From Tenodera sinensis (lineage: Eukaryota > Arthropoda > Insecta > Mantodea > Mantidae), in contig CM060972.1 of NCBI GenBank assembly GCA_030765045.1, forward strand, positions 57,798,971 through 57,862,970: 64,000 nt of DNA, in the 5' to 3' direction. Shown one piece after another: positions 11,916 to 23,529 of this stretch (within the stretch, counting starts at the first letter, position 1; every line of letters begins with the position of its first letter). Position numbers and translations under genes: made by a program. The notes below the pieces were generated by a model. The model ran no database searches, was not told the DNA's origin, and was given only the letters and a program-made list of their open reading frames with translations.

Positions 11916-12815
11916 TTGACCTGCATGACCTTGACCAACTTAAACAAAAAATAGGGATATTCAACTCCAAGAGTAGTAAGTTAAACTAAAATTAAATCGT
12001 TTTTATGATATCTATTCTGATTAAGAATAGGCATTCTGCCTAACATCCGGTCTGTATTAATAACAATGGCCCAAGAAAAATTTTGAAAAGTAAAAAATTC
12101 TGAATAAAAAGGAATTAAGAAAAATTTAGTTTAAAATTAAAACAGCTACATGACTAATTACATAGCCATTATTGTTTTTAGAATTATTACCTAATCGTGT
12201 AGCATACAAATACCAGTTAGATGCATAATAAAATACAAAAACAATTCGGAAATGTTCATATTTTTTTAGCAAATTTGCCTTAATATTGTGCATGCTTGAA
12301 AGGTAGCCATAGAGGACGTCGTCAAGGTCCATGCTGACTGACGTGTTATGCAGGAATTTTCCTCAACTAGTGCAATAACATGAAGAAGCTCGAGGCGTTT
12401 CTGGTCATCGTGCTCATTTAGTGCGAATTACTCACGACTTGAGCGTTCTGGCTAAGTGCATGCATATAAGACAACCTGGAGGAATGTGTGCCACCAAGTT
12501 CCCAGGGATGCCCTGGAACAACGTCACGGCGGAATGCGTTTCGGGAGGAACTACCTAGACACGCGAGCCGAACTTGTGAGTCACACACAAACAGGGTGTT
12601 CTCAAAGAAATTTCATCATCTGTCAACCATATACCGTATTCAATTTGTGTACAGGAATTGAACTGGAGCGTCTTAGTTTCTTCCTAGAATACGTGAGTAA
12701 ATGATCTAATATGGTTAGGCATTATTTTTATGACGACACAATACTCAGAGGATAAGAAGCAGCGAGCAGTTAATGAATAAATATGAAAATTAGGTAAACG
12801 TAATATATGGGTGTC
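11916..12815. other. Unannotated spacer
   Basis: No recognised gene. ACAGGGTGTTCTCAAAG near 12591 resembles the end of some IS630/Tc1/mariner-type elements, but I found no matching second end. Confidence 0.4.
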
Positions 12816-13060
12816 AGAAGAAACGAAGAGAGAAAGAGAGAGAGAGAGAATAAGAGAAAGACAGAAGGGGTTAAAGAAAGAGATAAAGAAACCAGGTAAT
12901 AGACAGAGAGGAAAGCGAAAGAAAGAGGGAGGAATGTGGAGGGAGGGAAGGAGAGGAAGAGGGAGAAGAGGAGAAATAAAGGGAGGAGGAAGAAGGAAAG
13001 TGAGGAACGAAGAGAGCTTGAGGGAGGGTTGGAGAGTAGGTGGGTGAGTGAAAAAGAGAA
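12816..13060 (+). repeat. Polypurine tract of about 245 bp
   Basis: The plus strand is nearly all A and G (GA, GGA and GAAA runs) with few pyrimidine interruptions. The two ORFs read across it are compositional. Long purine mirror-like tracts can adopt triplex structures; that is general knowledge and is not demonstrated here. Confidence 0.9.
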
Positions 13061-13732
13061 CAATTTTGCGTTGTATGTTGCTACATCATTACAGAAATCC
13101 AATAACATGTGATGCGAGAGTTGGCAATATGATTTAACTGGACAAAAGTGATGCGAATGTCGTAACGGACGGGCAAAAACAATAACATTGTGCCGCTCGA
13201 GTGGTAAACATATTAAAGAAGGGCCCCCGCAACAGGAGCAGATCGTCCGGCCCTTTGTACTTCTTCCGTGACCTCTGGGAGGTGTGGATGAGAGGAGAGA
13301 CCCGAAGGGTGACCAGATCCGAATGTCAACGGGCGCAAATACTGGACAGGTCCGTAATGTTTTCAATACGAACGTATCCTAGCCCACCCACAAGACCATA
13401 ATCCCTGCGTCCCCTCTGGGGAGGCAGACTGATCTGCAGGTCGTGGGCTCAAAGCCGGTATAGAACGATGGTTAGGTGTACTTATAAGTGACAGTTCCAT
13501 GTTAGTATATTTACTGCTTCACCAGCGGCGCTGATATCACCCAAAATTGACAGCGTTATTAACAAACGAAGTATTATAAAATACTACGTCCCCACTTCGC
13601 TGTAAGAGCGTTTGGAGAGCTATGGAAATATATAACAGATTAAAGCCATGAATTCGATGATTATAATTGTGCTTGGCAAAAACCTTATAAAATATTAACT
13701 CTAAAGCTATAGCAGTGTAATAGAGCGAATAC
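13061..13732. other. Spacer with a possible degenerate tRNA-like segment
   Basis: GGTCGTGGGCTCAAAGCC near 13440-13457 resembles a decayed B-box region like those at 41512 and 58245. Otherwise no feature is seen. Confidence 0.35.
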
Positions 13733-13935
13733 TAATCCCGCGGCACAAGGCCTTCCGCCCAGCCGCTGCTTCGCCACCTCTACCCTTCATGAGTGGGGTG
13801 TAGTATTGGAGGTAGAAGTCAGCGGTTCGATCTCTTGCGGTCGGTATATGCGATCTTCGCAACCAGGGACCGCTATTTCTCAATCAAGTATTTCCTCAAT
13901 GTAGCTGGTCTACCTCTAAGAAGACCAAGTAGTAA
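13733..13935 (-). repeat. Family B repeat, second copy
   Basis: It shares CCGCCCAGCCGCTGC, CACCTCTACCC and CATGAGTGGGGTGTAGTA with the 29525 copy. Further on, TCTCAATCAAGTATTTCCTCAA aligns in part with the complement of the 15140 copy. Sense is taken as minus. Confidence 0.6.
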
Positions 13936-15139
13936 AGGTGAATATTCAAGAAAAATTAAACATCGTTTAATCTTAACGAAGAAGTTATCATACAGAACAT
14001 TTCACCTCAAAAATAATATATAAATATCACCTGGGGGTAATAAAGTCGAGAAAAGGCCCCCTTTGAGGCCTTCTGAAGTACGAACTGAACTGAAGTATAA
14101 ACTTGGCGATGATGAACAGTTACTTTAAGCAAGAATCTGAGAAGAGAGTTCAATGCGTGGAAAGAACATGAATTTTTTAAAGCAGCTTATTCTTTGCTAT
14201 TCATCACCTATAGTTTATAATTCCGTTTTGTTAAATTGTAAGCAGTTGAACTTTGTTATATCATTCACGTGACAGACATTATACAAGAATTACAACACAA
14301 TCAGGCCCTTTAACTACTCAAATACTCCTTAACTGGAAATATTCTGTTTCATCGTTTATTCTTGTAAGACAATAAGACAATATATGATAAATCGTAGGTC
14401 ATATAATTGCTGTTATTGTTGATGTTTCTGAAGTAATTCCACCTTTTCTCTGTTCAATCACTGTGGTATCAAAACTTTCTGTCATAGAAAATATAAAACG
14501 ATTCACCAATACCCACCCACTCAGACCTCAATTTCACAGATCGTTTAGTACCAACAAGTTCGTTTTTTGAACATTGTTATTTGTACCGGTAGTGGGAGAA
14601 GTGGGTTAACTTTTTTTAACGGAACTTCGAGTCCATAATAAACTTTTATTCCGAGGATTTCTAATATTAATTCAAATTTCAAGACAAAACAGTTTCTTGT
14701 CGGCTTTCCTGTGTAAAATACACGGGCGATTCTGCCTTTCTCAGTGGTGAATGTTTACTACATATTTTGTTTTCGTCTTTTAAGAAACATGTGAATGCCG
14801 CTTTCAGTTAGCAGTGTCATAAATGTGTCAAGTTAGCCCAACATTAGAATAAAAGACGTCAAAGTGGGAGCGAAACCAGCTCCTAAAGTGAACACTGCCC
14901 AAAAGAGTGCGTCACAAGTGCCATAAATGTGTCAAATATTCCAAGGCTAATTCAACAGGTCGAAGTGAAACTGAAAGAGCGACCGTACTATAACTTGAGA
15001 GCTTCTGAGTCTATAGATAGGCTAAAAGGCAAAGAAGTTGAAGACATTCAACAGTGGTTCGGAGGAGCAGTACTGATTTCTCGAATTTAGAGGAAATTCC
15101 ATGCATTTATTGTGTAAGAGTGCTGTGTCAGCGTTGCTG
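13936..15139. other. Unannotated spacer
   Basis: AT-rich sequence without a recognisable gene or repeat. Confidence 0.45.
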
Positions 15140-15364
15140 CCTATCAACTCGGAGATCGGGTACCGGTGTGAGGACTTTCTCCCGCTGGGACACCTTGGTC
15201 CGGGTACACTAAGCTTCACTAGGTCCTTGAAGGCCCGATTGAGGCGCTACTTGATTGAAAAGTAACGGACCCTGGTTGAGAGGAGCCGGAGCGTTGACAG
15301 ACTCCTACGCTTCTATACTGTACCCCATTCATAACGCATATGATGGGCATAGGTGGAGGACGCA
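15140..15364 (+). repeat. Family B repeat in sense orientation, possible non-LTR 3' end
   Basis: The complement of 15240-15364 aligns with the 29525-29745 copy over CTGCGTCC, CCACCT, a GTACAGTA-like block, an AATCAAG block and an AGTG-ACCC block. In this orientation a short frame reads SLKARLRRYLIEK then stop at 15265. That resembles the last residues of some CR1/Jockey-type reverse transcriptases, where a basic helix precedes the stop. The assignment as a non-LTR 3' end is an inference; the repeat relationship among four copies is visible. Confidence 0.55.
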
Positions 15365-15765
15365 GAGACTTTCTCTACTCTTGTACTAACCATTCTTACA
15401 AACTCTTATTCCTATATCTTCTTCGTCTTAAGATAAACATTTGTACAAATTATCATTGCTTATTTCCTTGTAGGTACAAGGGGAATATTAGAATACAGTA
15501 GACTTTGTGCGATAGTCAAATCTTTTAAAGCATTGAGGTTCGGTTCTCTTTGCACACTTAACATATAAAAGATGAACAACGATGTTCCGTTTCACCAAAG
15601 TTTTAAGATTTCCGAAACTGACACACATAACAAGGAATATCTCCGAAATGGTTCATTCTACAAAAAAAATTATTTAGACATAAATTGTGTATTTTAGCAA
15701 GATCTACATTTTTTTCAACATCCCCATGTCACATTCTTGAAAGACATTTAACTTTGGTTTTTAAC
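15365..15765 (+). repeat. Family A fragment A9
   Basis: It opens with GACTTTCTCTACTCTTGTAC and follows the unit to the TAGCAAGATCTACATTTTT block. It then jumps to a short piece of the later middle (CATTCTTGAAAGACATTTAAC), indicating an internal deletion. No microsatellite is present. Confidence 0.75.
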
Positions 15766-17245
15766 ACAATTCTATAAACTTAACTGGAATATTTATCGAT
15801 TTATATATGAATCAATTGCCGTGTTTTAGTCTCGCAAGAACTCGAAAATGCCTCCACCGATTTGATTAATTTATTTTTTGTTTTGCTCGCTTCAATACTG
15901 GGATGGTTAGAAAAAAAACGAACATTAGGGAAACCCAAAGGAATAGTCGAAAAATAAAAAAATCGAAATTCGTAATTTTGTATGGGAATTGCCACTACTG
16001 ATTACTTTCAATATTTGGCATTTGTGGCGGACCTATCGTTTGGCAGCTAAATCTATTATATTTAAAATCGTTTTATCTTTGAAAAAAGGTGGTGGATTTT
16101 GGGAAGAGATTTGATTAACTCGAATTTAATTACAGTTTGTGAACATTCATTCCTCTATAACGCTCCTAAACCGCTTGAGGAAGGTTTGCATGCTATCCAT
16201 TTTACTATACAACGTAACATTCACATGGTTTTCTCTACTACCTTTTATTTTACATATCCAATTCACGTATTATTCCCTATTCGCCATTCAACATACAATT
16301 TATACAACTGAAAAAGAAATGTCACATACTACATTCAATTTTCTCTACTCAATTTTCTTTTACGAAACACCATCACATTGCTTTCTCTGCTCCGTCTTCT
16401 ACAAACAATTAATGCAATTTTGTACATGATTGATATAGAAATACATACAAAGTTTGCGTTAGCTTCGATTGCTTGCCTTATTTTAATAATATGACTTCGT
16501 AAGCATTCATTTAATTAGCTATTAAATTGAGCCTAAAAACTCATCAATACTCTAGCAAGTCTTTCTCTTAAAATCTCTTTAGAAGCAATGCATCAAAGTT
16601 GAACAAAATGAGAGAAAATCGAAAACCATTTTCTTTAGTTACAACTACACACACCATTATGTGGCACTATTAATAAGCTGATAAAATGAAATGAAGTATA
16701 GTTATGTATATAATTAGATGGAAGTAAATGAATAGAATAACTACTTATGCCGTTAACACTGGAAATAAGTCTACAAAATTGTCTTGACAAATACCATGAG
16801 TAATTATAGAAGCTTTGATTGTTTTTCATGGTGTTACGCGCTGGTATAACTACTATAAAGAACTGTCGTGGTAGTAATTAGGTTTATTGCATTCCTCGGT
16901 TTCACTCAGTTACTCTCAGAGTTATTTTAATGCAGCGTTAACCTTTGAGGTGGAAACAGCAATGCAAGCGCATCTAAGTGGTATATTAAGATCTATTACT
17001 GAACATCAAGAATAAAACATCTACATAAAATATTCTTAAATACCCAAGTAACGTGTACTCAAGCTAAATTTAGTGTTAAATTCACTCGTCTGTGAAATCG
17101 GAGACTGTCCTGCACTTGGTGAATTGTGGTAAAAGTTTCAAGCTTCTTGAACTTAAAAAGAATTAAAAAGAACTTGTTCCTGAAATGTCAATTTGACTTT
17201 GAAACTTGAGTGACTAATGGAGTACAAGTCCTGTTAAAGTAATTT
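15766..17245. other. Unannotated AT-rich spacer
   Basis: Several overlapping short ORFs (16099-16429) lack any domain. Nothing else recognised. Confidence 0.45.
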
Positions 17246-17475
17246 TTACTTTCTGTACGAAGTATAGCAAGCAGAGAAGTATTGCATTGTATCTAAAAAT
17301 TTGATATCGAGATTTCAATCAAAATCTTCTAACCATTCCATGTAAAGGGTAGTTTAGGGTGAAGGTATTTTTTTCTAACTCTTCGTATCGCATCTTTGAA
17401 AGGTATTAAACTTAAATACCAACTTTGGTTTTTCACCGACGTTTCGTTTTTGAGTTATGCTGTCCGTCAGACTGT

Positions 17476-17564
<89 letters not shown>

Positions 17565-18000
17565 TTTTCTAAAAATGCTTTTTCTTTTATTCAGGGGACC
17601 TCAAAAAATTTCCGGTGATATTTCCACATCGAATTTTTGGGTTGAATACAATATTTCCTCTACTTACTACACGTAGGAAATGCATTTTTAGAAAGAGACC
17701 TTTTTGTGCGTGCATGCGTGCGTGCGTTTGTCCGTTTGTATGTATGTGTATATATGTAAACATCAAATTAAAAAACCAAAGCTTTGCTAAACACAAAGTT
17801 TTGCATTTATGTCTAGTATCCTCCAAGGATGCGAGACGAAGATTTTCAAGAAAATCACTCCATTGTCCTTTGCATGAAACATTCTTCAAAATGTTTGATT
17901 AGAATACCGTATGTTTTAGGCAAATTAAATGTTTATGCATATCTCGTCAACACACACAACTTATGTCTAATGTACATTTTTTGTGGACAGAGTGATAGAG
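17246..18000. repeat. Family A inverted composite A10
   Basis: Three family A pieces abut. 17246-17325 is a minus-oriented 3' end (TTTTACTTTCTGTACGAAGT). 17326-17676 is plus-oriented with the conserved middle, an (AC)n tract (17479-17563) and the 3' block. 17677-18000 is minus-oriented again, with GCATTTTTAGAAAGAGACC and the middle. Abutting opposite orientations could fold into a large hairpin. Confidence 0.75.
17479..17563 (+). repeat. (AC)n microsatellite
   Basis: An 85-bp AC tract inside the plus-oriented part of composite A10. Confidence 0.98.
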
Positions 18001-18335
18001 GTAAGTGCCTTGTGAGAATCGAATAGGTCGGGGTCGAATCCGTTCGTGGTGTAACCGTGAAGGACCCTTATTTGCACCCGTAGCCCAGACCTGGTAGCTC
18101 TTCGGATGTCTGACATCATCCTTCCCCCTTAGCAGGGGTGGCAATGACACAAAGAACCTACTGGTCTTTGCCTTGATAATACTAGAACTCCTGTATTGTC
18201 TATCTACCTTTACTTTTTGTTATAGATATAAGATATATTTGCTTCGAGAGATGATTAAAACAGAATCATTGGTATTATCGGGTTTTTAGGGATTTAATTT
18301 CTCAATAAACTGAACATATGGTCGCGTTGGTCAGG
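18001..18335. other. Spacer, possible tRNA-like remnant
   Basis: GGTCGGGGTCGAATCCGTTC near 18027 looks like a decayed B-box region on the plus strand. The following 100 bp resemble no family seen elsewhere in the window. Confidence 0.3.
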
Positions 18336-18339
18336 TTCA

Positions 18340-19085
18340 GGGAGATTAAGTGCTACTTGCCTTTTGTAATGGCGGACCTGCAAGATGCAACAATGTGCCG
18401 GCTCAAGGACAGACACTGTTGCAAGCGTTTCTGGAGTTTTCGAGGTACAGGAGCAAGTACCAAGAAACTCAGATCCCGTCCATCCCAGAGGCAATAGCAA
18501 AAAGAGCAACGGCAGCGTGGACGCGCATTAGGAACGACGAAAACTACGTGATCGCCAACATTGGCAAAGGCGAGCCGAAGCACCGCAAACATACTAGAAT
18601 AAAAATGTTCTAGACGCGACACGGCTCGCCGACTAATGCGTGTCCATGCAATCTCGCTCTTAGGCCACACAGACGTTACGGCAGAGGCCCTCGCCTCGGA
18701 AAACACCCTGCCCGCGCAGGAAAACAGCGGGAAAATGTAAATATTGTAAATAATGCAGTGCGCATATTTCTGGCGTGCCCAGTGAACGTGTGTGTGTAAG
18801 CTTGTGAATGTGAGTGTGTGGGTGAATGCGTGCGTGTATGTGTGTATATAGATGTATATAGGTATATAAGGAAAAAAAAACAACAAATAATTGGAATAGA
18901 CACCAAAAGGCTAACAAACTATTTTCGGTGGCCTAAAGATGGCCACCGTATGGGTTTTTGGTGATACCCAAAACTATAAGCTTGTAAAAAAATTGTAAAT
19001 AAATGTAAATTTAGAGCCTGTAAGCCGGGCCCCTTGTACCGGCAGCAGGCCAAAATTATGAATAAAGAAAAGTTGAAACTTGAAC
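18340..19085 (+). pseudogene. Truncated non-LTR retrotransposon: ORF2 C-terminus and 3' UTR
   Basis: An 87-codon frame (18350-18613) ends in QIPSIPEAIAKRATAAWTRI followed by NDENYVIANIGK, which fits the basic tail after the RT domain of Jockey-type ORF2 proteins (a ..IPSI.E.. helix, then NENxLIxNI). Downstream lies about 470 bp of non-coding sequence with a GT-rich patch, a short inverted motif (GTGGCC...GGCCAC near 18929-18943) and AATAAA near 19061, consistent with a 3' UTR. The frame also superficially resembles an HMG box, which I consider less likely. No RT core is present, so this would be a 5'-truncated, dead insertion. Confidence 0.4.
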
Positions 19086-20046
19086 AGTCAGCTGAGTTGT
19101 GAGACAGAGTTGGCACGGCTAAAAATTAGAGAGAACAGCCGCAAGTTGAAGATTTCGGAGTTGTGTACGGATTCTATATGTGCAACGTGGGTTCTTAGAA
19201 GTGTCCGCAGTTTAAGAGAGAAATAAAGTGACCTTAAAGCTAACCAGAATTATTATTTGTTCAATATGGATATTCATGTTCCTCCTATGATATGCAGTTC
19301 GCCAAATAACGAAATGGGAGCGATTAGAAAAATGTTAAACGAATACTGGAAGTTTCATAGGCAGATGTTGAGGAACCGTTGTACATATAACAGGATGTGA
19401 GCTGAAATCCCATTCAGATCTCTAATCCACACCAAGAAAACATCCAATTACTGTGTAAAGTAGCTGTTATTGTAGTGGGACAAGATTAACTGATCACAGC
19501 GTCCATTGTAGTCAAAGGCTCCGTTATTCTTGGACACACCTTCTCCTTTACCGGATTTTTATCAAAATTGACAGGTGACAACTTCCTAAAACTTAATTTG
19601 TAAAACCAGTTATATCGCCTTCAACTCCTTATCGCCGCACTGCAGCTGTATCTTTTGAATACATTAACATCATCTGCTACACCAACACAATAATTCTTCT
19701 TCTGGATTATGTCAACTCATGCTGACAGCATGTTGATATCATGTGTACCTTCTCATACCAGCAATGAACATCTCTCTTCATTTAAGGACGGTTTAAAATA
19801 TGGGAACGGCCGACTCTTTCCACATTTCCAAGCTCTCAGATTGAGTGGGAATTCGTAAATATGTATTTCTGCAGTGTTTTCATTCCTTGCAACAATACTG
19901 TAAAACCTGCCTTCCAGCACCCCCCCCCCTCTCTCCATTTTCACAGGTTTACATCTTGCACAAGGTTGTATTTTAATAAAACAAAGAAGTACCAAAAGTA
20001 GCTATGGTATTTTAATCCAAAGTAAAAAATGCAAATAGTAATTTGT
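19086..20046. other. Unannotated spacer
   Basis: No gene or repeat recognised; a short C9 run lies at 19920-19929. Confidence 0.5.
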
Positions 20047-20189
20047 CTTGGGGAATTGTCTTGAAAATCTTCGTGTCGCATTCTTCTCAGATGTTTGATA
20101 TACTAATGCAAGGTTTTGCATTCACCGGACCTTTTTGTTTTAGTGTTGCGCTGTTCACAGCCTTACACACACGCACACACACACATACA

Positions 20190-20236
<47 letters not shown>

Positions 20237-21222
20237 TCTTACACTAACACACACTTTTTACTTTCTCTACTGGTAAGTAGGGGAAGTATCGTATCCCACC
20301 CAAAAATTCTATGTCGAGATTTCACCGGAAATATGTTTTGAAGCCCCCTGAATCCAAAAAAAGCATTTTTAGAAAAAGGTCCGTGTGTGTGTCTGTGTGT
20401 CTGTCAGTCTCTCAGTCTGTCACTCTGTGGACAGCATAGCTCAAAAACGAAAAGTCGGTTAAAAACCAAAGTTGGTATTTAAGTTTAATGTCGTTCAAGG
20501 ATGTGACACGAAGATTTTGAAGAAAATAGCCCCACCCTAAACTACCCTTTACATGGAAAATTTTTCGAAAATTTTGATTTTCTTGAAAATGGCTCTAACG
20601 ATTTTGATTAAAGTGTCATATGTTTGAGATATTTTTATGACAAATGAAATGTATATCTTGAATTTTCTGGCTATAGCCCCTGTAGTCGTATTTACTCTGG
20701 ACGACTTTTGCATAACTGGTAAACCGTTAGAGATAGACCAAATTATACTATACAAAAAATGTAGATCTTGCTAAAATACACAATTTATGTCTCAATAAAT
20801 TTTCTTGTAGGGTGAACCATTTCGGAGATATACCTTGTTATGTGTGTGAGTTTCGGAAAACTTAGAACTTTCACGAAATGGGTCATCGTTGTTCATTTTT
20901 TTATGTTACGTGTACAAAGAGAAAGGAATCTCAAAGCTTTAAAAGATTTGACTATCGCACAAAGCCTACTGTATTCCAATATTCCCCTTGCACCTACAAG
21001 GAAATAAGCAATAAGATAATTTGTACAAATGTTTATTTTAGCTAACACGAAGAAGATATAGGAATAAGAGTTTGTAAGAACGGTTAGTACAAGAGTAGAG
21101 AAAGTCATGTGAGTGCAACACATCAGATTTTTTTCAAAATGATTTTTTGGAGGTTATTCAGGGAGTTTCAATTTCGATATCGAATTTTTGGACACAACAC
21201 AACACTCCTGGTTACTACAGGT
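20047..21222. repeat. Family A composite A11 (plus fragment, full minus copy, plus fragment)
   Basis: 20047-20235 is a plus-oriented fragment with an AC tract. 20256-21130 is a full-length minus copy, from TTTTTACTTTCTCTACTGG to GTGCAACACATCAGA. 21131-21222 is a plus-oriented 3' end (GGTTATTCAGGGAGT, ATCGAATTTTTGG). The minus copy has only short GTGT and GTCT repeats at its microsatellite site (about 20383-20430). Confidence 0.8.
20165..20234 (+). repeat. (AC)n microsatellite, imperfect
   Basis: An AC-rich tract with ACGC and ATAC interruptions, in the plus-oriented fragment of A11. Confidence 0.95.
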
Positions 21223-21715
21223 AATATAGCCACATTAATGACACATTGTTGAGTTGCTAGGGTTGCTAAAGTGTATAACTACTTTACAGCAAGGGGACAT
21301 TGAAGCTCCGGGCCAAGCCAGGCGTGTTCCTTTAACAAAACTGCATTATGTTGATTGCCAGAACCAAGTTGTGAAGGTACAGAAGGGTTGTGCGACCTTG
21401 GTGGGCAGGAACAATGCTACGGAAGGAAGTGCCATCGTGACTCACGCACCGAGTTCGTTCGGCTACTAGGGCTGCACAAAACCATCAACAAAGTATCATT
21501 GTTGAGATTTAAAGGACATCTAAATTTGTTTCTTTGCACACCTCTATCAACCAAGCAAGCTGGCAAAGTGTCTAACTCGTATTCGGGAGTTACCTGGTTC
21601 GATAACCTGATCGGCAATATGCCTTTCCGTTCTCGTTGCCGAGCTGTTGCGCCGCCTTGCTTCCTGTTGCCATTGTCGTTATGGTTACCGTTATAAGGTT
21701 GTTGTAAACTAACTT
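21223..21715. other. Unannotated spacer
   Basis: Two overlapping frames (21254-21469 and 21355-21696) show no domain. Slightly GC-richer than its surroundings. Confidence 0.4.
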
Positions 21716-22990
21716 TAAAACATTTTTACTTTCTCTATGACTTATAGTACGCACGGAAAGTATAGCATTCGACTCAAAATTTCGATGTCGATATTTCAGC
21801 GAAAATATGTTTTGAGGCTCCCTGAATCCAAGAAAGGAGTTTTTGAAAAAAGGGTGTGTGTGTGAACGGAACTCGAAAACGAAACGTCGCTTAAAAACTG
21901 AACTTGATATTTAAGTTTAATATAATTCAAGGTCGCTACACAAAGATTTTAAAGAATATTCCTCCACTCTAAACTACCCTATACATAGAACATTTTTATT
22001 TTTTTCCAAAATGGCTCTAACGATTGTAATTAAAATGCCATATGTTAAAGCTATCTTTATGGGAAATAAACTGTATATCTTGAATTTTCTGGCTATAGGC
22101 ATTTGGAAGATATTTCTTGCTATTTGTGTGAGTTTGAGAAAACAAAATTTCGTCAAATGGAACATCGTTATTTATTCTTTTTATTTTTTTATTTTTTACG
22201 TATAACTTCTTCCTTTATTTCCTTATTTACATAAGTCAACTGGACATAAGTAATACAAAATAGTCGTCTCTTTACAATCAAAACTACCCAAAGTGTTTTC
22301 CAAAGCTTATTTAAAAAGCTGCTTTTTTGTTGAGATGAAATATCCAGGGCTTTCATTTTTCTGTTCGATGTTGGATCATTTTCCATGTCTCAGCACGTAA
22401 AAACTGAAGCAGGATACAATCTGCTAGCGTTTCCAAAGACTATCCAATTGAAGGTACGCATGATGACCCAGAGAAGGCAATTACCCAGTGGAGTGCTCAC
22501 CCTAGGTATATTCAGGTGTAATACATTTTCTGAAGGATTCCAACCACCGGGTATCCAAGTGCGACATTTTCCTAAAACCCAAGTCCATATCACTGCTTTA
22601 GCAGAACATTGCAACACTCGATGTAAAAGAGGGCATTTCTTGGCAAATTGTGTAACTTTGGGAGTTAGTCATCCTGTGGCGATGTAGTTTGTCTGTCGTT
22701 GGAGGCATTTCGTTGACCCTGCAGGAGGCTAAAACATTTCCAAATATGCTGCCAGGCCAGCTGTGGATATTTTAATTGTATAACCGTGCAAAGACAACTG
22801 AATTTGAAAGCTTTAAAACATTTGACTACCGCTCAAAGCCTACTGTATTCCCATATTTCCCTTGTACCTACAAGAAAATAAGCAATAAGATAATTTCTGC
22901 AAATGTTTATCTCAACTAACACGAAGATAAAAGAATAAGAGTTTGTAAGAATGGTTAGTAGAGAAGGTCATGTGAATGCAACACGTAGGG
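21716..22990 (-). repeat. Family A copy A12, split by a 571-bp insert
   Basis: The 3' block starts at ACATTTTTACTTTCTC, and the unit continues to about 22206. It is interrupted there and resumes at 22778 to end at GAATGCAACACGTAGGG. The microsatellite site has only a short GTGTGTGTGTG. Confidence 0.8.
22207..22777. mobile_element. Unidentified insertion in family A copy A12
   Basis: This 571-bp segment interrupts a family A unit and is flanked by GTATAAC on both sides (22200-22206 and 22778-22784), a likely 7-bp target duplication. Its ends are not inverted repeats. On the minus strand it would end in an A-rich stretch containing AATAAA, like a retroposed sequence. On the plus strand a 100-codon frame (22385-22687) has LPSGVLTLGIF and CNTRCKRGHFLANC, faintly like a retroelement ORF1 with a zinc knuckle. 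The two readings imply opposite orientations, so the source remains unknown. Confidence 0.5.
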
Positions 22991-23529
22991 CTTCTTTCAT
23001 TTTCAAATTTGGCAACCGTGAACTGAGAAGCGCTATAAATTCCTTATCTAATGACGTTACTGCAATCAGTTTTATGTTCCGTTACTCCGTATATCCACCT
23101 GCGCTGCCATTCCGATAACAAAAGTGATGGAATTTCTTCCAGACGGTGTTGCTTTTTGTTCACTTTAGATGGCAAACATGCAACTGTCGATTACAAAAGA
23201 AGGTACTTCCGTGCAGTCAATCAGATCCGTAGAATCGATTTAGGGTAGCGTGTCCAATAGTGCTCAAACCCATTAGATTAAGTCAATTCCTAAATAAGCA
23301 GGATGAGCCTTTACCAATTGTATAAGCACTTCTATTGTTGCTGATTGTAACAGAGAGTGCTCTCGATTGTTCCTTGATTAGCACTATACGCTTTTAGATA
23401 GGTTAACAGTATCTCCAGCAGGAAATGCTATACCATATTGTTATTTAGCTTTCTTCACTCTTTTCTTTTATTTTCTTTGTTTACGGGGAATTTAAGTAAA
23501 CAAAAAAGTCCGAAACGGTTAAAAATTAC
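22991..23529. other. Unannotated spacer
   Basis: Nothing recognised beyond short chance ORFs. Confidence 0.45.

Noticed and set aside
12653..12692. Candidate exon between TGTGTACAG and GTGAGTAAA
   Set aside because: The acceptor lacks a strong pyrimidine tract, the 40-nt segment is open in only one weak frame, and it has no partner exon.
18350..18613. HMG-box-like frame (possible protamine-type gene)
   Set aside because: The IPSI-x-E and NENxxIxNI style order fits the tail of a Jockey-type ORF2 better, and a 3' UTR-like region follows. The HMG resemblance rests on a few aromatic and basic positions.
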